Both the position numbers and the translations under genes were made by a program. From Aphrophora alni (lineage: Eukaryota > Arthropoda > Insecta > Hemiptera > Aphrophoridae), in NCBI GenBank assembly GCA_963513935.1, contig OY740765.1:72299638-72363637 (forward strand): a stretch of 64,000 bases of DNA, given 5' to 3'. Below, in pieces: positions 35,416 to 47,515 of this stretch. Numbering within the stretch: the first letter of the stretch is position 1; each line of letters opens with the position of its first letter. The notes beneath the pieces are model-generated. The model ran no database searches, had not been told where the DNA came from, and saw only the letters and a list, made by a program, of their open reading frames with translations.

Positions 35416-37425
35416 CCAGCTGGCGCATGTTAATGTGTCTTAAAAATTCTTCGTTCGTTTAAAAATTAATAAAATATATTATTTGTATACAAAACCTAAC
35501 TTATAAGATATCATTTTTCCCAGAAAGATGCATAGAATTTATCTATGTAATAAAAAAATAAATTTTTGAAACGGTTTTGGAGTAAGTATGTTAGATGTCA
35601 AAAATGATATTAACTTATTTTCAGAAAAACCTGTATCACCCAAAATCAATAGCTTACTAACTATTTCTAAGATATACACAATTTTTGTGTATTATTTGTG
35701 AATATATTTAGGAAAAAAATATATATAAATTTGTTACATTTTAAAAATGTAAAAAAATATTTTACGTAAAAACTGAATTTTCTCTTTATTTTTTTAAAAA
35801 AACATTAAAAATAGTAAAATATATTTTATACAGAACTTCTATATATCATTATGTCCAGAAAGGTGCATAGAATGTAGGTGTATAGTGAAAAAAAAATGTT
35901 AGATGTATTACATTTGGAGTTTTTTGGTCAAATACCAAAAAATGGGGAATAACGGAGAGAAAATTTTCACAGAAATCAGTACATAAACCATATAAAAGAT
36001 TTTTTTTCATTTTTTTGAAGAATTCCTAGAGATTTGTTATATATTTGTGGATAAAAGTTGCTAAAAAAAAAAAAATCAATTTTTAAAATTTTCATTAGAC
36101 ATGGATCATTTATGATAAAAATCTACCTTCACAATAGCCTAGACATTGAGGTTAGGGCTGTGAAAAAAAACCAAAAATATGAAATATCACTAATAAATAC
36201 ACTCTACAAACATTGACACATTTATTATAAGTTGTATATACATTTATATATTATGTATATACATATTATAATAAATAAATCGTTTCTTGAAACTAAAAGT
36301 TCCATAAGCAAATCTAGAACTAGGCCTGAATAGTACTAGATTTGGCTAGAATAGGCCGAAAATATGAATTATCACTCATAACACTACACTCTACAAACAT
36401 TGACACATTTATTTTAAGTTGTATAAACAAATTATAATAAAAAAATCACTTCATGAAACTTATATTCACTACAAAAACACAAAGCTATTACACTTTGAAA
36501 TTTCTACATCGGCAAAATTCTTGCGAGATCGAAGTAACAAATTTGAGGTTATTCTTGGTTTTATAAAGTACCACAGCCTTTGTATTTTTCCTTGTACAGA
36601 TGTGTTTCAAATACAAGGTTAAACATTGAAACCTCTTCTTTACAGTTATATCAAAAACGACAAGATTGTATAAAAATAAAGATCGGATTCTTCAAGACTG
36701 TCTAGATACTGAATATCGCAAACCGGTCTGAAAGTTCAGAGGATCATTTCCTAGAATGGATATAACTCGTAAACTATATAAATTAGGATGATTTCGTCTT
36801 CATAGTTCGAAAGAGGAAGAAAAATACTATATAATATTGTCAACTTGTAACATTTGGACAAGTTTTACCATTTCGAAAAAATATATGAACATATAGGTGA
36901 AATTTTCTATATAAAACTCGCCGCAGCAAATTGTCGCAACCTGGCGTTATAAACGTCAACTTCAGTCCAGTCGTGTTTTTATATTTTACGCAACTTTAAT
37001 TTTTCTAAACCTGGTTTTGAAAGATTGAAAGATTACCTTTTCAATGGTATAGAATACATTTCGATAATATAATATCTACTAGGATAAAAGTTGAATTGCA
37101 AAAAATGTAATTTTTAGCGTGTAAAATAGCGTTAAAATTCTTGATTTGGTTTAATTTTTATATAATAAAAACTATACTAGTTGGAAACATTTGAAAAAGA
37201 CGGTTTTGAAGAGAAAGAAGCGATCTATCAAGCAGTGTTAGGTTATATTTGACTGACAGTAATTTGGAAATAAGAAAAATAGGCAAACGAGACGAATGTT
37301 TTGTTTAAAACTTGTTAACGTAAAACTTTGACGTTTCGCATCAAAAATATGCAAATTTCACTAATTTTTGGAATATTATTTACAACGTTTTGTGGTATTT
37401 TTTTTTTTCATGATATGCATCTGTT
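35412..37425 (+). mobile_element. TTAA-family non-autonomous repeat, copy 3 (right end missing)
   Basis: It starts TTAACCCTCCAGCTGG and contains the same ordered blocks as copy 4: AAGATGCATAGAATTTATCT, GTTTTGGAGTAAGTATGTTA, repeats around AAAGGTGCATAGAAT, then an almost identical 1.3-kb 3' part (36121-37420 against 39721-41010). It stops matching near 37425, about 150 bp short of the family's right end. The missing right end may be the piece at 41790-41975, which would place copy 4 and neighbouring sequence inside copy 3; this is inference. Confidence 0.72.
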
Positions 37426-37875
37426 ACCAGGCTGACGAAATTATTAAAAGTTGGAACCAACTGGTAACAATGTTTAAAAAAAAGACAAATTTTATAATTA
37501 ACAAAGCCAGAAATTTATTAAATTTAAGTTTAAGTTTTAAGTTTCAGATTTGACCATTCACAATTAGGTAAATACCAGCTTAAGATTATTTGACAACACA
37601 AAAGCTTATCAATGAATAAGTTTACAAGTTGAATATTTTAAAAAAAATTTACATGCCCTTAATAAATAAAAAAAATTAACAATTAAACTTTTAACATTTA
37701 TCCCCCCTTTTATACAAACTGTTATAAAAAAAAAAAAAGAATAAAAAAGATTCTATCATCAAAATTAAAATTTTAGTTCAAAAGGTATATTAATTCTAAC
37801 AAGTTTTCATGATTAAATTACTTATAAATTATCATAATTTTGTTTATTAAATTTCTTACATTCTAAGTTGGCCAA

Positions 37876-37928
<53 letters not shown>

Positions 37929-38693
37929 AAATTTTGTTTATAATATAAAGGAAATTAAATTTTTATTGACGTCAATTGTTTTTATTTTATTAATTTTGAA
38001 AGTAACCCCTTTGGGGTCGTGAGGGCCGAAAAGTTTGCATGCAGCACCACCCAATTTTAATTATTTTATAAATTGTTACACATTATTACTTATAAGTAAT
38101 CAAGGACATATTATTGTACAGAGTTCAGTTAGAAATTTTTTTTTTGAAGAAAAAGTTCACAATTCTAGTTCCTTCCTTTAGAACAAATGTTATTTTATAG
38201 TGCACTTAGTGAAGTTAAAAAGAATAGTTTTTTTTTGTTTCAAGCCTGTCTGAAAAGGTTAGGTAGAGTTGTCTTAAAAACAATATCCTATTTTGCTGTG
38301 CAGACTTGCACAATCTCCAAAACAAACTCCAGCAAACTTGAACCAGCTTTTGCTGTAGAAAAAAACACAGGTCGAATAGAGATTTATACAATCTTATACA
38401 TGATATTGCACAAGTCTTTTGCATTTAAAAAAATGTTTTGTTGTTTAATCAAAATTGAAAGGAAAATGATCAGAATTAGAGAAATCCAGAAACCATTATA
38501 ATTAAGTCCTTCTTTGATGTTAATAAGAATATTATATAAATATCTTGATCTTGGTCTAAAATAAAACACTTGTAACAACAGTTTGAAAATTTCTAAAAGC
38601 AAAGATTCTAGTTCAGAAAAAACATTTTTATAGTTAGTATTTTGATATGATTAAATACTTAACATTTTGACTGTTTATTACTTAATGTTTGAC
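37426..38693. other. Intronic sequence with (AT)n run and a dispersed repeat
   Basis: Holds an (AT)n run at 37880-37923 and the inverted partner of the 22.8-kb dispersed repeat at 37965-38065. The frame at 38187-38501 has no recognisable motif. Confidence 0.45.
37965..38065 (-). repeat. Dispersed repeat, copy 2 (minus orientation)
   Basis: Reverse complement reads CAAACTTTTCGGCCCTCACG, ACCCCAAAGGGGTTA and TTGACGTCAAT, in the same order as 22805-22905. Confidence 0.7.
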
Positions 38694-41177
38694 TAACCCT
38701 CCAACTGTTCAATGTTAAAGGTTTTATTTTCTTAAAAAATTAATAAAAAATATTAATTTTACACAAAACCTAACTTATAAGACATCATTTTTCTCAGAAA
38801 GATGCATAGAATCCATCTATGTAAAAAAAAAATTTTTTTTGTAACGGTTTTGGAGTAAGTATGTTACATTTCAAAAACGACGTTATCATTTTTCAAGAAA
38901 AAGCTGATTCATCCAAAATCAAAAGCTTACCACCTTTTTCTAAGATATACAAAAGTTGTGTGTACTATTTGTGAATATATTTAGGAAAAAAAAAAAAATT
39001 GTTATATTTTTAAAATTTAAAAAAATATTTTACGTAAAAACTGAATTTTCTCTTTATTTTTTCAAAAAAACATTAAAAATAGTAAAATATATTTTATACA
39101 GAACTTCTATAAGTCATTATATTCAGAAAGGTGCATAGATTTTAGGTGTGTAGTGAAAAAAAAAGTTAGATGTAAAACATTTGTAGTTTTTATGTAAAAT
39201 AACCAAAAATCGGAAAGTAGCGTAGGCAAGAATTTCACAGAAATGGTAATGTACACCATTATAAAAAATTTTTTGGAATTTATTCAACTATAAAAACAGG
39301 TTTGTAATATATTTGTGAACATATTTAGAAGGGGAAAAAAAACATTTGTTACATTTTCAAAAAAAATTATCATTTTTTTAAAAAAAGGTAACTTTATTCT
39401 TTTCTTTTCAAAAATTTACCAAAAATAGTAATATGTATGGAAAACAAATTCTATATATTATTATATTTAGAAAGGTGCATATAATTTAGCTGTCTAGTGG
39501 AAAAAAGTTAGATGTAAAACATTTGGAGTTTATATGTGAAATACCAAAAAATCCGAAAGTAACGCAGGCAAGAATTTCACAGAAATGGTAATGTAAATCC
39601 TACAAATTTTTTTTTAATATTTTCAACAGTTACTACATATTTGTGACATATTTGTGGATAAAAGTTGCTAAAAAGAAAAATCAATTTTGAAAATTTTCAT
39701 TAGACATGGGTCATTTATGATAAAAATCTACCTTCACAATAGCCTAGACGTTGAGGTTAGGGCTGTGAAAAAAAAACCAAAAATATGAAATATCACTAAT
39801 AAATACACTCTACAAACATTGACACATTTATTATAAGTTGTATATACATTTATATATTATGTATATACATATTATAATAAATAAATGGTTTCTTGAAACT
39901 AAAAGTTCCAATAGCAAATCTAGAACTAGGTCTGACTAGTACAAGATTTGGCTAGACTAGGCCGAAAATATGAATTATCACTCATAACTACACTCTACAA
40001 ACATTGACAAATTTATTTTAAGTTGTATAAACAAATTATAATAAAAAAATCACTTAGTGAAACTTATATTCACTATAAAAACACAAAGCTATTGCACATT
40101 GAAATTTCCACATCGGCAAAAATCTTGCGAGATCGAAGTAACAAATTTGAGGTTATTCTACGTTTTATAAAGTACTACAGCCTTTGTATTTTTCCTTGTA
40201 CAGATGTGTTTCAAATACAAGGTTAAACATTGAAACCTCCTCTTTACAGTTATATCAAAAACGACAAGATTGTATAAAAATAAAGATCGGATTCTTCAAG
40301 ACTGTCTAGACACTGAATATCGCAAACCGGTCTGAACGTTCAGAGGATCATTTCCTAGAATGGATATAACTCGTAAACTATATAAATTAGGATGATTTCG
40401 TCTTCATAGTTCGAAAGAGGAAGAAAAATACTATATAATATTGTCAACTTGTAACATTTGGACAAGTTTTACCATTTCGAAAAAATATATGAACATATAG
40501 GTGATATTTTCTATATAAAACTCGCCGCGAGAAACTGTCGCAATCTAGCGCTAACAAGGTAAACTTCAGTCTAGTCTTATTTCTCTACTACACGCTATAT
40601 AAAATTTTCTAAACTTGGTTATGAAAGATTAAAAAATTACATTTTCAATGGTATAGAATACATTTCGATAATATATTATCTACTAGGATAAAAGTTGAAT
40701 TGCAAAAAATGTAATTTTTAGCGTGTAAAAAGGAGTTAAAATTCTTGATTTTGTTTAATTTTTATATAATAAAAACTATTTCACCTAGAAACAAATGAAA
40801 ACCACAGATTGGATGAGAAAGAAACGATCTATGGAACAGTGTTATGTTTGATCAATTTGACAGAAATGTCAAATTAAGAATATTAGACAAACATGACGTT
40901 AGTTTTGTTTACAAATTGTTACCGCAAATATTTGACGTTACACATCAAAAATACGTGAAATTCAGCAATTTTTGGAATATTATTTATAACTTTTGTGGTA
41001 TTTTTTTTTGCATGATTATGTATCTACGGATAATTAGCTTTCCAACACTATTTTTTTTATTGCAATAGGACGATTCTAAGTGGGCGAAATGTTGAATTGC
41101 AAAATATGTGTTTTATAGCCAACTTGTCCGGAGAATGGGTACGGTTTTGGGCCTTTAACAGTTGGAGGGTTAAAGTT
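38694..41177 (+). mobile_element. TTAA-family non-autonomous repeat, copy 4 (both ends present)
   Basis: The left end TAACCCTCCAACTGTT and the right end AACAGTTGGAGGGTTAA are inverted repeats, bounded by CTAA and TTAA. At about 2.48 kb it is the only copy in the window with both ends clear. The first 1 kb carries several internal subrepeats (AGAAAGGTGCATAGA-TTTAG, TTAGATGTAAAACATTTG, TTTCACAGAAATGGTAATGT). No transposase is encoded; the TTAA target and CCC end suggest mobilisation by a piggyBac-type enzyme. Confidence 0.82.
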
Positions 41178-41789
41178 TAATACATGACTGTTTAAATTTA
41201 CATTTAGATTTTGTAAAGTATCGTTTAAATAAAAGAAGACTTTTTATAAGTTAAGTTTCAATAAAAATCCTTGAATACTAAAAGAAAATACGAAACACAT
41301 AATTTAATAAACAAAGCTTAAAAATATTAACAAATTTATTGTATAGTGAAATCTGAAAATAGAATACCTGGACTCGTTGAGAAGTGCTGAAAAATTTTAG
41401 AATTGAAGCACATGCCGTGTTCCATTAAAAAAAAAACTCACCAACTTTATCGATACTTTTGTAAAAGGACATCACTAATATAAAAAGGCACTCATTACTT
41501 CATGAATGTGACTTTAAACATGACTTAGACTTAACACTGTAAAAAAAAATTGTCCAAAATGCGTTTTGTTCAATTTAGCAACTACATGTTTTAACGGCAG
41601 ATATGTAAGTGACTCACATTGCAAGATTTTATTCTAAGCTGTTAGAGAGAGAGAGAAGGATGTCATGCGATATTTTTCGGTGCCGGCCGGTAGACTGCAC
41701 CACCTGTCAGATACGATAAATTAGGGTCAAGAGTCAGATGGACGGTCGATCGATAATCAAGATTACAGATTTATTTTAATGTCTGAAGG
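41178..41789. other. Intronic sequence with a small GC-rich patch
   Basis: A (GA)n run at 41646-41656 and a patch at 41660-41760 of higher GC. No assignment. Confidence 0.4.
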
Positions 41790-41975
41790 ACGTTACACAT
41801 CTACGGAACATTAGCTTTCCAACGGTATTTTATTTATTGCGATGGGACAATTTTAAGTGGGCGTAACATTGAATGGCAAAATACGTGTTTTTTAGTTGGT
41901 GAAGTGAGCCATTACTAATGCCGCGACCCGGTCATTTGTTAAAACCGGGTCGTCCACCAGGTCGAGGGTTAAGGA
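41790..41975 (+). mobile_element. TTAA-family right-end fragment (copy 5, or the end of copy 3)
   Basis: From ATCTACGGAACATTAGCTTT to GAGGGTTAA it matches the right end of copies 4 and 6 (41026-41177, 49878-50031). A local hairpin, GACCCGGTC...GACCGGGT-like, precedes the end. Confidence 0.7.
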
Positions 41976-42259
41976 AGAGAATAATGTATATTGATTTATG
42001 TATTTGTTTTTAGAATAGTTTAAAACAAAAGTTTAAATGTATATCCTAATCTTAAAAAAAGGAGAAATAAAAAGTGCTCATGCAATAGCATGTTATGCTA
42101 TTAGCCATACTTACAAATTATAAGACAAAAATTCACAGAAAATTTCAGTATATAAATGTAGTTTTTTTACCATCCCAATCACATCAGAGACTTTATATGA
42201 CATTTTCAGTTGACACAATATCTAACTTAATCGCTATGTTATTTGAAGGGATGATATTA

Positions 42260-42748
42260 CGAGGTGCTATCAGAAAGTTCCCGGACTAGATATTTAATAA
42301 GTTTTTGCTAATCTAGGCTCCTAATGGCCTCTCATCTCCTTAAAAGTAGTCTCCCTGCGAATCTATACAATCCAGCATTTTTTGCTGATTGATGAACAAT
42401 GATTATCTTCAAGTGAAGTTTTGCCATCCTTGAAACGAGCATACCACTCAAAAACCTGTGTTCTGTTTAGGGAATATTCTTCAAAAACCTTGATGCAAGC
42501 TCGTTGGTCAAATTTATCAGCCATTATAAAATTCGCAAATGAATGTTAACACATGATTACAAAATACAACTCATAGATCAAACATGACCTCACAATGCAA
42601 CAAAACTTGGCACACCGACTCATTAGGTATTATGTAATCAGACGCTGGCACACTGGCTGGTACAATGATGTTCAACAGCCATAATGAGTACAGTCCAGGA
42701 ACTTCGTACAGTTCAGGAAGTCGTACAAATACTTCGTATAGCACCTCG
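42260..42748 (-). mobile_element. mariner internal-deletion derivative, 489 bp
   Basis: Both ends read CGAGGTGCTAT inward and are flanked by TA (42258-42259, 42749-42750). The interior keeps only the first about 42 codons and a few last codons of the transposase, so most of the gene was lost in a single internal deletion. Confidence 0.9.
42399..42524 (-). pseudogene. mariner transposase N-terminal fragment
   Basis: From the ATG at 42522-42524: MADKFDQRACIKVFEEYSLN, then RTQVFEWYARFKDGKTSLED. The Q-V-F-E-W-Y-x-R-F-K-x-G motif is the helix-turn-helix end of mariner transposases. Just after it the sequence jumps to the C-terminal motif CIDSQGDYF (about 42340-42366). The catalytic core is absent. 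Confidence 0.88.
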
Positions 42749-43094
42749 TATTTGGCTTGGCACATGATAGGTATTTTAAAATAAAAGAAGATAATACAAA
42801 CAGGATGTCTTAAAAGAAATTAATGGCTAAATATCTCATGTTTGCCTCTCCAAGGCAATTTTAATAAAAACACTGGTAAAATTTGAAGAATAATAACTCA
42901 AACCAATATTGTAAATAAAAAAATTAAAAAATAGTTGGGAAGTAATTGGCAAAATACAAAAATGAACCTGGATTGTCATCAATAATAAGTTAACATCATA
43001 ACAAAAAAATGTTTTTTTAATAATAACTACAAGTAGATGGGTAACATGCAAAGCGTGTGCATAAATTAAGTAGTGTTTTGGTACACAAACATTT

Positions 43095-43440
43095 TTTTTA
43101 AATATTTATTTTTACAAGAATTACTTACTTTAAAAATAAAATTCTACATAATTTCCACAATTATTAAGATACTTGTCATATCAGGATACTAGCTTTTCTA
43201 TACATTCCATAGAATAATGCCATCTTTGATAATAACCACTGTGGACAGCATTTTTTACATCTTAATTTCTCTGGCCGACTAGGAATTGTTTGATATGCAA
43301 AAACAAGTGGTAGTAATTCGGAACCTCTTGGCTGTAAGGTGGATGCTCTCACTACTTCCAGCCAAATTTCTTGATCAGGTCTTGTGTGGAATGAGCGACA
43401 TGTGGTTAAGTGATATCATAAAGAAAAATAATGCTGCAAC
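43095..43440 (-). pseudogene. mariner transposase C-terminal relic (different family from 42260-42748)
   Basis: Reading right to left: HPPYSQEVPNYYHLFLHIKQ, then FLVGREIKDVKNAVHSGYYQ, then CIEKLVS, a stop, and YDKYLNNCGNYVEFYF. This matches the region after the third catalytic residue and the G-I-E-K-L-V-x-R-W-D-K-C-L-N-x-x-G-D-Y-V end of mariner transposases. The catalytic position itself is Asn. No terminal repeats were identified. Confidence 0.78.
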
Positions 43441-43519
43441 TAAGCATGCAAGGCATTTAACCATACATGTCACAAATCTCCTGATAAATATCCATGGATC
43501 TGATATTTATTATGTTTAA

Positions 43520-44600
43520 AAAATATAATAATAGACAGATTTTACAATCAGCATGATCTTGAAAAGATTTCAATTGTTTATATGATCAAACTGAAAACAC
43601 ATTCTTGTTTATCTGTAATGGCATGTGTGAAACCAATGAAGTAGGGAGAGTAGTGCTCATCCATGAGCGGTAATAACAGTGGTACGGTGGCCATGCAGCA
43701 AAACGCTACTTACATTCTGGAAATGTCCCTTATTTTTTATTTATATTTTGATGTATAGACTTGCCACAAAATGGTTACTTTTAGTAATGACAAGGTTACA
43801 TTGGGATGAATGTTGGGGGTATTGAAATGTGTGTGAGCCCTTAAATTAATTAGCCATAATTGCAATTAACACTCCAGGTCACTAATATATTAAGCCAGCT
43901 AATAATGAGTTAAACAATGAATTATTATATCAAATATGCTAAATTAGTGGTTACTTACGTATTAACAATTGTTAAAGGCAAATGTGGTCTGGTTCAAAGA
44001 TAGCTTAACCGTTTTCCGTCATAACTATCTCTGATACAATTACAGTTAAATTCGCGAGCACTTAATTATCCACATTCCTGGGGGTCTTTATACCCGTCCA
44101 AACGGTCTTAGCCAACCATTGTTCAGGTTAATATGGATGTGAAACTTTAAACAATCACCGGTTTAGTCACTGTGACTATTCTGTTTCACTGAATGTCACA
44201 CACACTGCATGCAAGGACCGTCTCCTTGCGCGAGGCAAATCATACACCTGGTGTCAATTTCCTGGTGCGACAATTCGAATTGTGGCGAAATGCCACAGAC
44301 TTATCCCAAAATCATCCTATAACTTTGAAAGTTGAATAGAATTTATAAAATAAATTTCGGGACGATTTTGTTCTGAAACACACTTATTAGTTTAAATGCT
44401 TCAACTATTTCAATATTAGTAAACTATTTGTGGTTAAATTCTGTTATCTATCTGCTGCTAGCAAATTGTTTGTTTTAAATACCACATTTTATATCTAGTT
44501 ATTTATAACTCTATAAACTGAACCTGTTCAGTGAAATTTTCCACAACATAGAAACTTTATCACATTTTTTCATATGTAACTTCAGTTAAATTATTATTAA
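43520..44600. other. Intronic sequence, unclassified
   Basis: A somewhat GC-richer patch lies at 44150-44300. No motif recognised. Confidence 0.4.
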
Positions 44601-44613
44601 AAACCTAAACAAA

Positions 44614-44640
44614 ACTATCCTAACCTAACCTAACCCATCT
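44614..44640. repeat. Short CCTAA array (arthropod telomere-like)
   Basis: Three and a half CCTAA units in a row. TTAGG is the ancestral arthropod telomere repeat, but such a short run may also be chance. Confidence 0.6.
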
Positions 44641-44769
44641 TATGTTAGGGATTGATAAAATAGTATTGGATGGTAATGGATTCTAACCCTATTTGTGATA
44701 CCTAGACCAATAGAGATGTTAATTACCAGCACTAAAATATAAGTTTCATTTTATTATTTTAATCAACTG

Positions 44770-44990
44770 TTTTATAAGTAATTTATTTTTAACTATATAT
44801 TATCAGTTATTTTAATAATTGTAATAAGTCATTTGTTTTTATCTATATGTTGTCAGTTATTATAATGATTGTAATAAATCATTTGTTTCTATCTAAATAT
44901 TATCTGTTATTATAATGATTATAATAAATTGTTTGTTTTTATTATCTAAATATTGTTTGTTATTATAATTATTGTAACTGTAAATATATT
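44770..44990. repeat. Four tandem copies of an approximately 58-bp AT-rich unit
   Basis: Units share ATTTGTTTTTATCTA-ATATT, GT-TGTTATTATAATGATT and GTAATAAAT. Confidence 0.85.
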
Positions 44991-45563
44991 AATCCAACGA
45001 AAGGTAGGCTTTTCAAAATCATATTAAAAAAATATATGAAAGTTTTTAAATACTTATCCACAAATTCATCCTAATTAATTTTGTATCCATCTTGTTAAAA
45101 AACAACCTACAATATCTTTCTTCAAAATTGTTCAATAATTCTGTGCAATTGAATGCCAAATAACTCACCATATAGTAAGGCATTCTCACACACAATATTT
45201 GACACACTGCCATTATACCACAGCAAATATTGCTGTCCTATTTTGTATCTATGAAATAAAGAAAACAAAATTTGAATTTTGGACTGTAATGGCAAATCCA
45301 TTGCCTATACTAAGAGATTATTCTCATTATTGAAAATCAACAATGCCGTATATTTTGTGTATTATTTCATATTTGACCGATATAGTTTATCAAATTTGCA
45401 AATCGAACTAGTAGTTTTCCAACGTGACTATTCTTTCATAAATATATTTGGAAAGTTTAGCCCCCATTGTGCAGACTTTAAAAACATTAATGAGATAGAG
45501 TTAAAGATGTTTATAAAACAATAATAATCTGTGAAAATATATATTTTAATACTGAACACTTAC
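44991..45563. other. Intronic sequence upstream of the 45.6-kb exon's donor
   Basis: The frame at 45279-45524 (81 codons) has no recognisable motif. Nothing else is seen. Confidence 0.4.
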
Positions 45564-45757
45564 AACAATATTAAACTTGTAGCAATCAGGAGGAGTGATT
45601 GGACCAGCAGCTCTAAAGTTTACAGTTTTGATAGAGTATCCTAATGAAGCTTTGACTAGAGCAGAGAAGTTCACCTCTATGTTACGGGATTTCAAATAAT
45701 TTCGAATTGAAAAATTTTTTATATCTTTTGGATCTGTTATAGTTACATTTGTGCATT
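45564..45757 (-). CDS. Trpml: Mucolipin (TRPML) exon, luminal domain with second and third conserved cysteines
   Basis: The exon is 194 nt, bounded by a TTTCAG acceptor and a GTAAGT donor. With the base carried over from the previous exon it reads QCTNVTITDPKDI, then an amphipathic stretch, then ITPPDCYKFNIV. The PPDCY motif followed by a beta strand is characteristic of the mucolipin luminal domain. The two cysteines here correspond to the second and third of the four conserved luminal cysteines. It ends in phase 0. A Met further upstream in the same open frame lies on the intron side of the acceptor. No long acidic pore-facing loop like that of mammalian TRPML1 is obvious between the cysteines. 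Confidence 0.9.
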
Positions 45758-45979
45758 CTGAAAGCAAAATATAAATACCTAAAATTATTAAAATAATTAC
45801 ATCCACTTAACATAGAATCAGTGCTAGTTAGACAGGGGACCTACTCATTGATAAAATAAAATAAAAAATTCTTACAAACATAGTTCATTGTAATTATATT
45901 AGTTTGTTTGTGTTCTAAATCCTTGTTATTATAAATTAGTTAAATATCTAAGACAAATAATAATAGTTTTACTGAGCAT

Positions 45980-47000
45980 AGTAACCATCATGGTAGTTTG
46001 AACGAAGGTGAGACTACTGTTATGGTAGTTTGTCTGGGCAAAACAACAATCATTGTAGTTTGACTTGGGTTAAGGCAACCACCATGGCAGTTTGATTGAG
46101 GCAAGGCAACCATCATGGCAATTTTATTGGAAGATGACAACATCATAGAAGTTTGACCTGGGGGCAAGGCAACCAACCTGGTAGTTTTACTGGGGCAAGA
46201 CAACCACAATGCCAGTTTTACAAGGGGCAAGACAACCATCCTGGAAATTTGATTTCAGACAAGGTAAATATTTATTGCAGTTTGACTTTGGGAAAGGCAA
46301 ACAACATATCATAGCAGCTTGATTGGGGCATGGCAACCAGCTGGAAGTCTGACTATACACTATGGCTGTTAAACTTGGGCATGGCAACCATACCAACAAT
46401 TATGTAAGATTGACCTAGGTATCACCAACCATCGTGGTAATTTGACCTAAGACAAATCATCTATCATGGCGGTTTGACCTGGGGCAAATCAATCGTCATG
46501 GTATTTCGATTTGGAACAACGCAACCATCATGATAGTTTGTCCTGTAGCAAGGCAACCATCATGGTAGGTTGACCAGGAGCAAACCAATCGTCATAGCAT
46601 TTATTCCTGAGGAAGGGAACTATCACGGAATTTGACCTGGAGCAGGGCAACCACTATGGTAGTTTGATTTATGGCAAGGCAACCATCATGGCAGTTTGAC
46701 CTGTAGTAAAGCAACCATCATGGCAGTTTGACCTGTATCAAGACACACATCATGGTAGTCTGACCTGGGGTAAGGTAGTAATTGTGATAGTTTGACCTGG
46801 GCCAAGGTGATAATCATAGCACTTTGACACAGGGGAAGGCAACCATCATGGCAGTTTGGCCTGGAGCAAGGCAACCACCATGGCAGTCTAACCTGTGACA
46901 AGACAATCACTATGATAGTTTCACCTGGGGCAAGGCAATTATGATGGTAGTTTGACATGGGGCAAGGCAACCATCATGAGAGTTTGACCTAGGACTAGCC
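45980..47000. repeat. Minisatellite of about thirty units of roughly 32 bp
   Basis: Units of CATCATGGCAGTTTGACCTG plus GGGCAAGGCAAC follow each other with about 10-25 percent divergence. The strand is purine-rich and the unit is not a multiple of three throughout, so stop-free frames on the minus strand are short. It lies in the intron just upstream of the 45.6-kb mucolipin exon. Confidence 0.95.
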
Positions 47001-47515
47001 TTTGTTTAATATTTTAAGACCTGAAGAATAAGAATACAGTGGTTGTTCAAATCCATGTTTATGTATATGTAATTTGATTTACATATAAATATAGGACTAG
47101 TTGTTTTATAGGACCACTAGTTTAGAGAAATGATTATTAGGTCGGAAATCAATCTGGCATTCCCCTTCTGCTGAATAAGTTTGTGAACAAAACAAAATAA
47201 AATTAGAACTATAAAGCAAATTGTAAAATACAGGAAATCATACTGGTAGATAAAATTACTATCAGGGAGTAGCAGGAAATACCTAATAAATGCCTAAATA
47301 GATACATAAATTATGGAGGAAAAAGTGAGGAGAGATAGCTATAACGAACAGGAAATAGGCACTATTGATCTAACAACAATTATATTACAAACCTGTTTTG
47401 ATATTTTATTATAAACAAATAATTATATATCTGACTATATAAATTTTCAGTTCAAGCACGTAGTAAAAGAACAAAAATGTTCACACCAATTAAAAAGAAA
47501 AAACTATGGGTTGAT
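47001..47515. other. Intronic sequence, no feature recognised
   Basis: AT-rich, only short frames. Confidence 0.45.

Noticed and set aside
36419..40226. A 67-codon frame occurring twice (36419-36622 and 40023-40226) with nearly the same translation, which might suggest a conserved small protein.
   Set aside because: Both lie at the same place in two copies of the TTAA-family repeat. The differences between them mostly change amino acids, as expected for neutral decay, and the translation has no recognisable motif.
42095..42289. 64-codon frame ending in IRKFPD, adjoining the mariner derivative.
   Set aside because: The end is the mariner terminal repeat itself and the rest has no motif.
45988..46970. 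Minus-strand frames with repeated LPCPKSNCHDGCL-like peptides that resemble a repeat protein.
   Set aside because: They are translations of the 46-kb minisatellite; the frame shifts between units and there is no long continuous frame.
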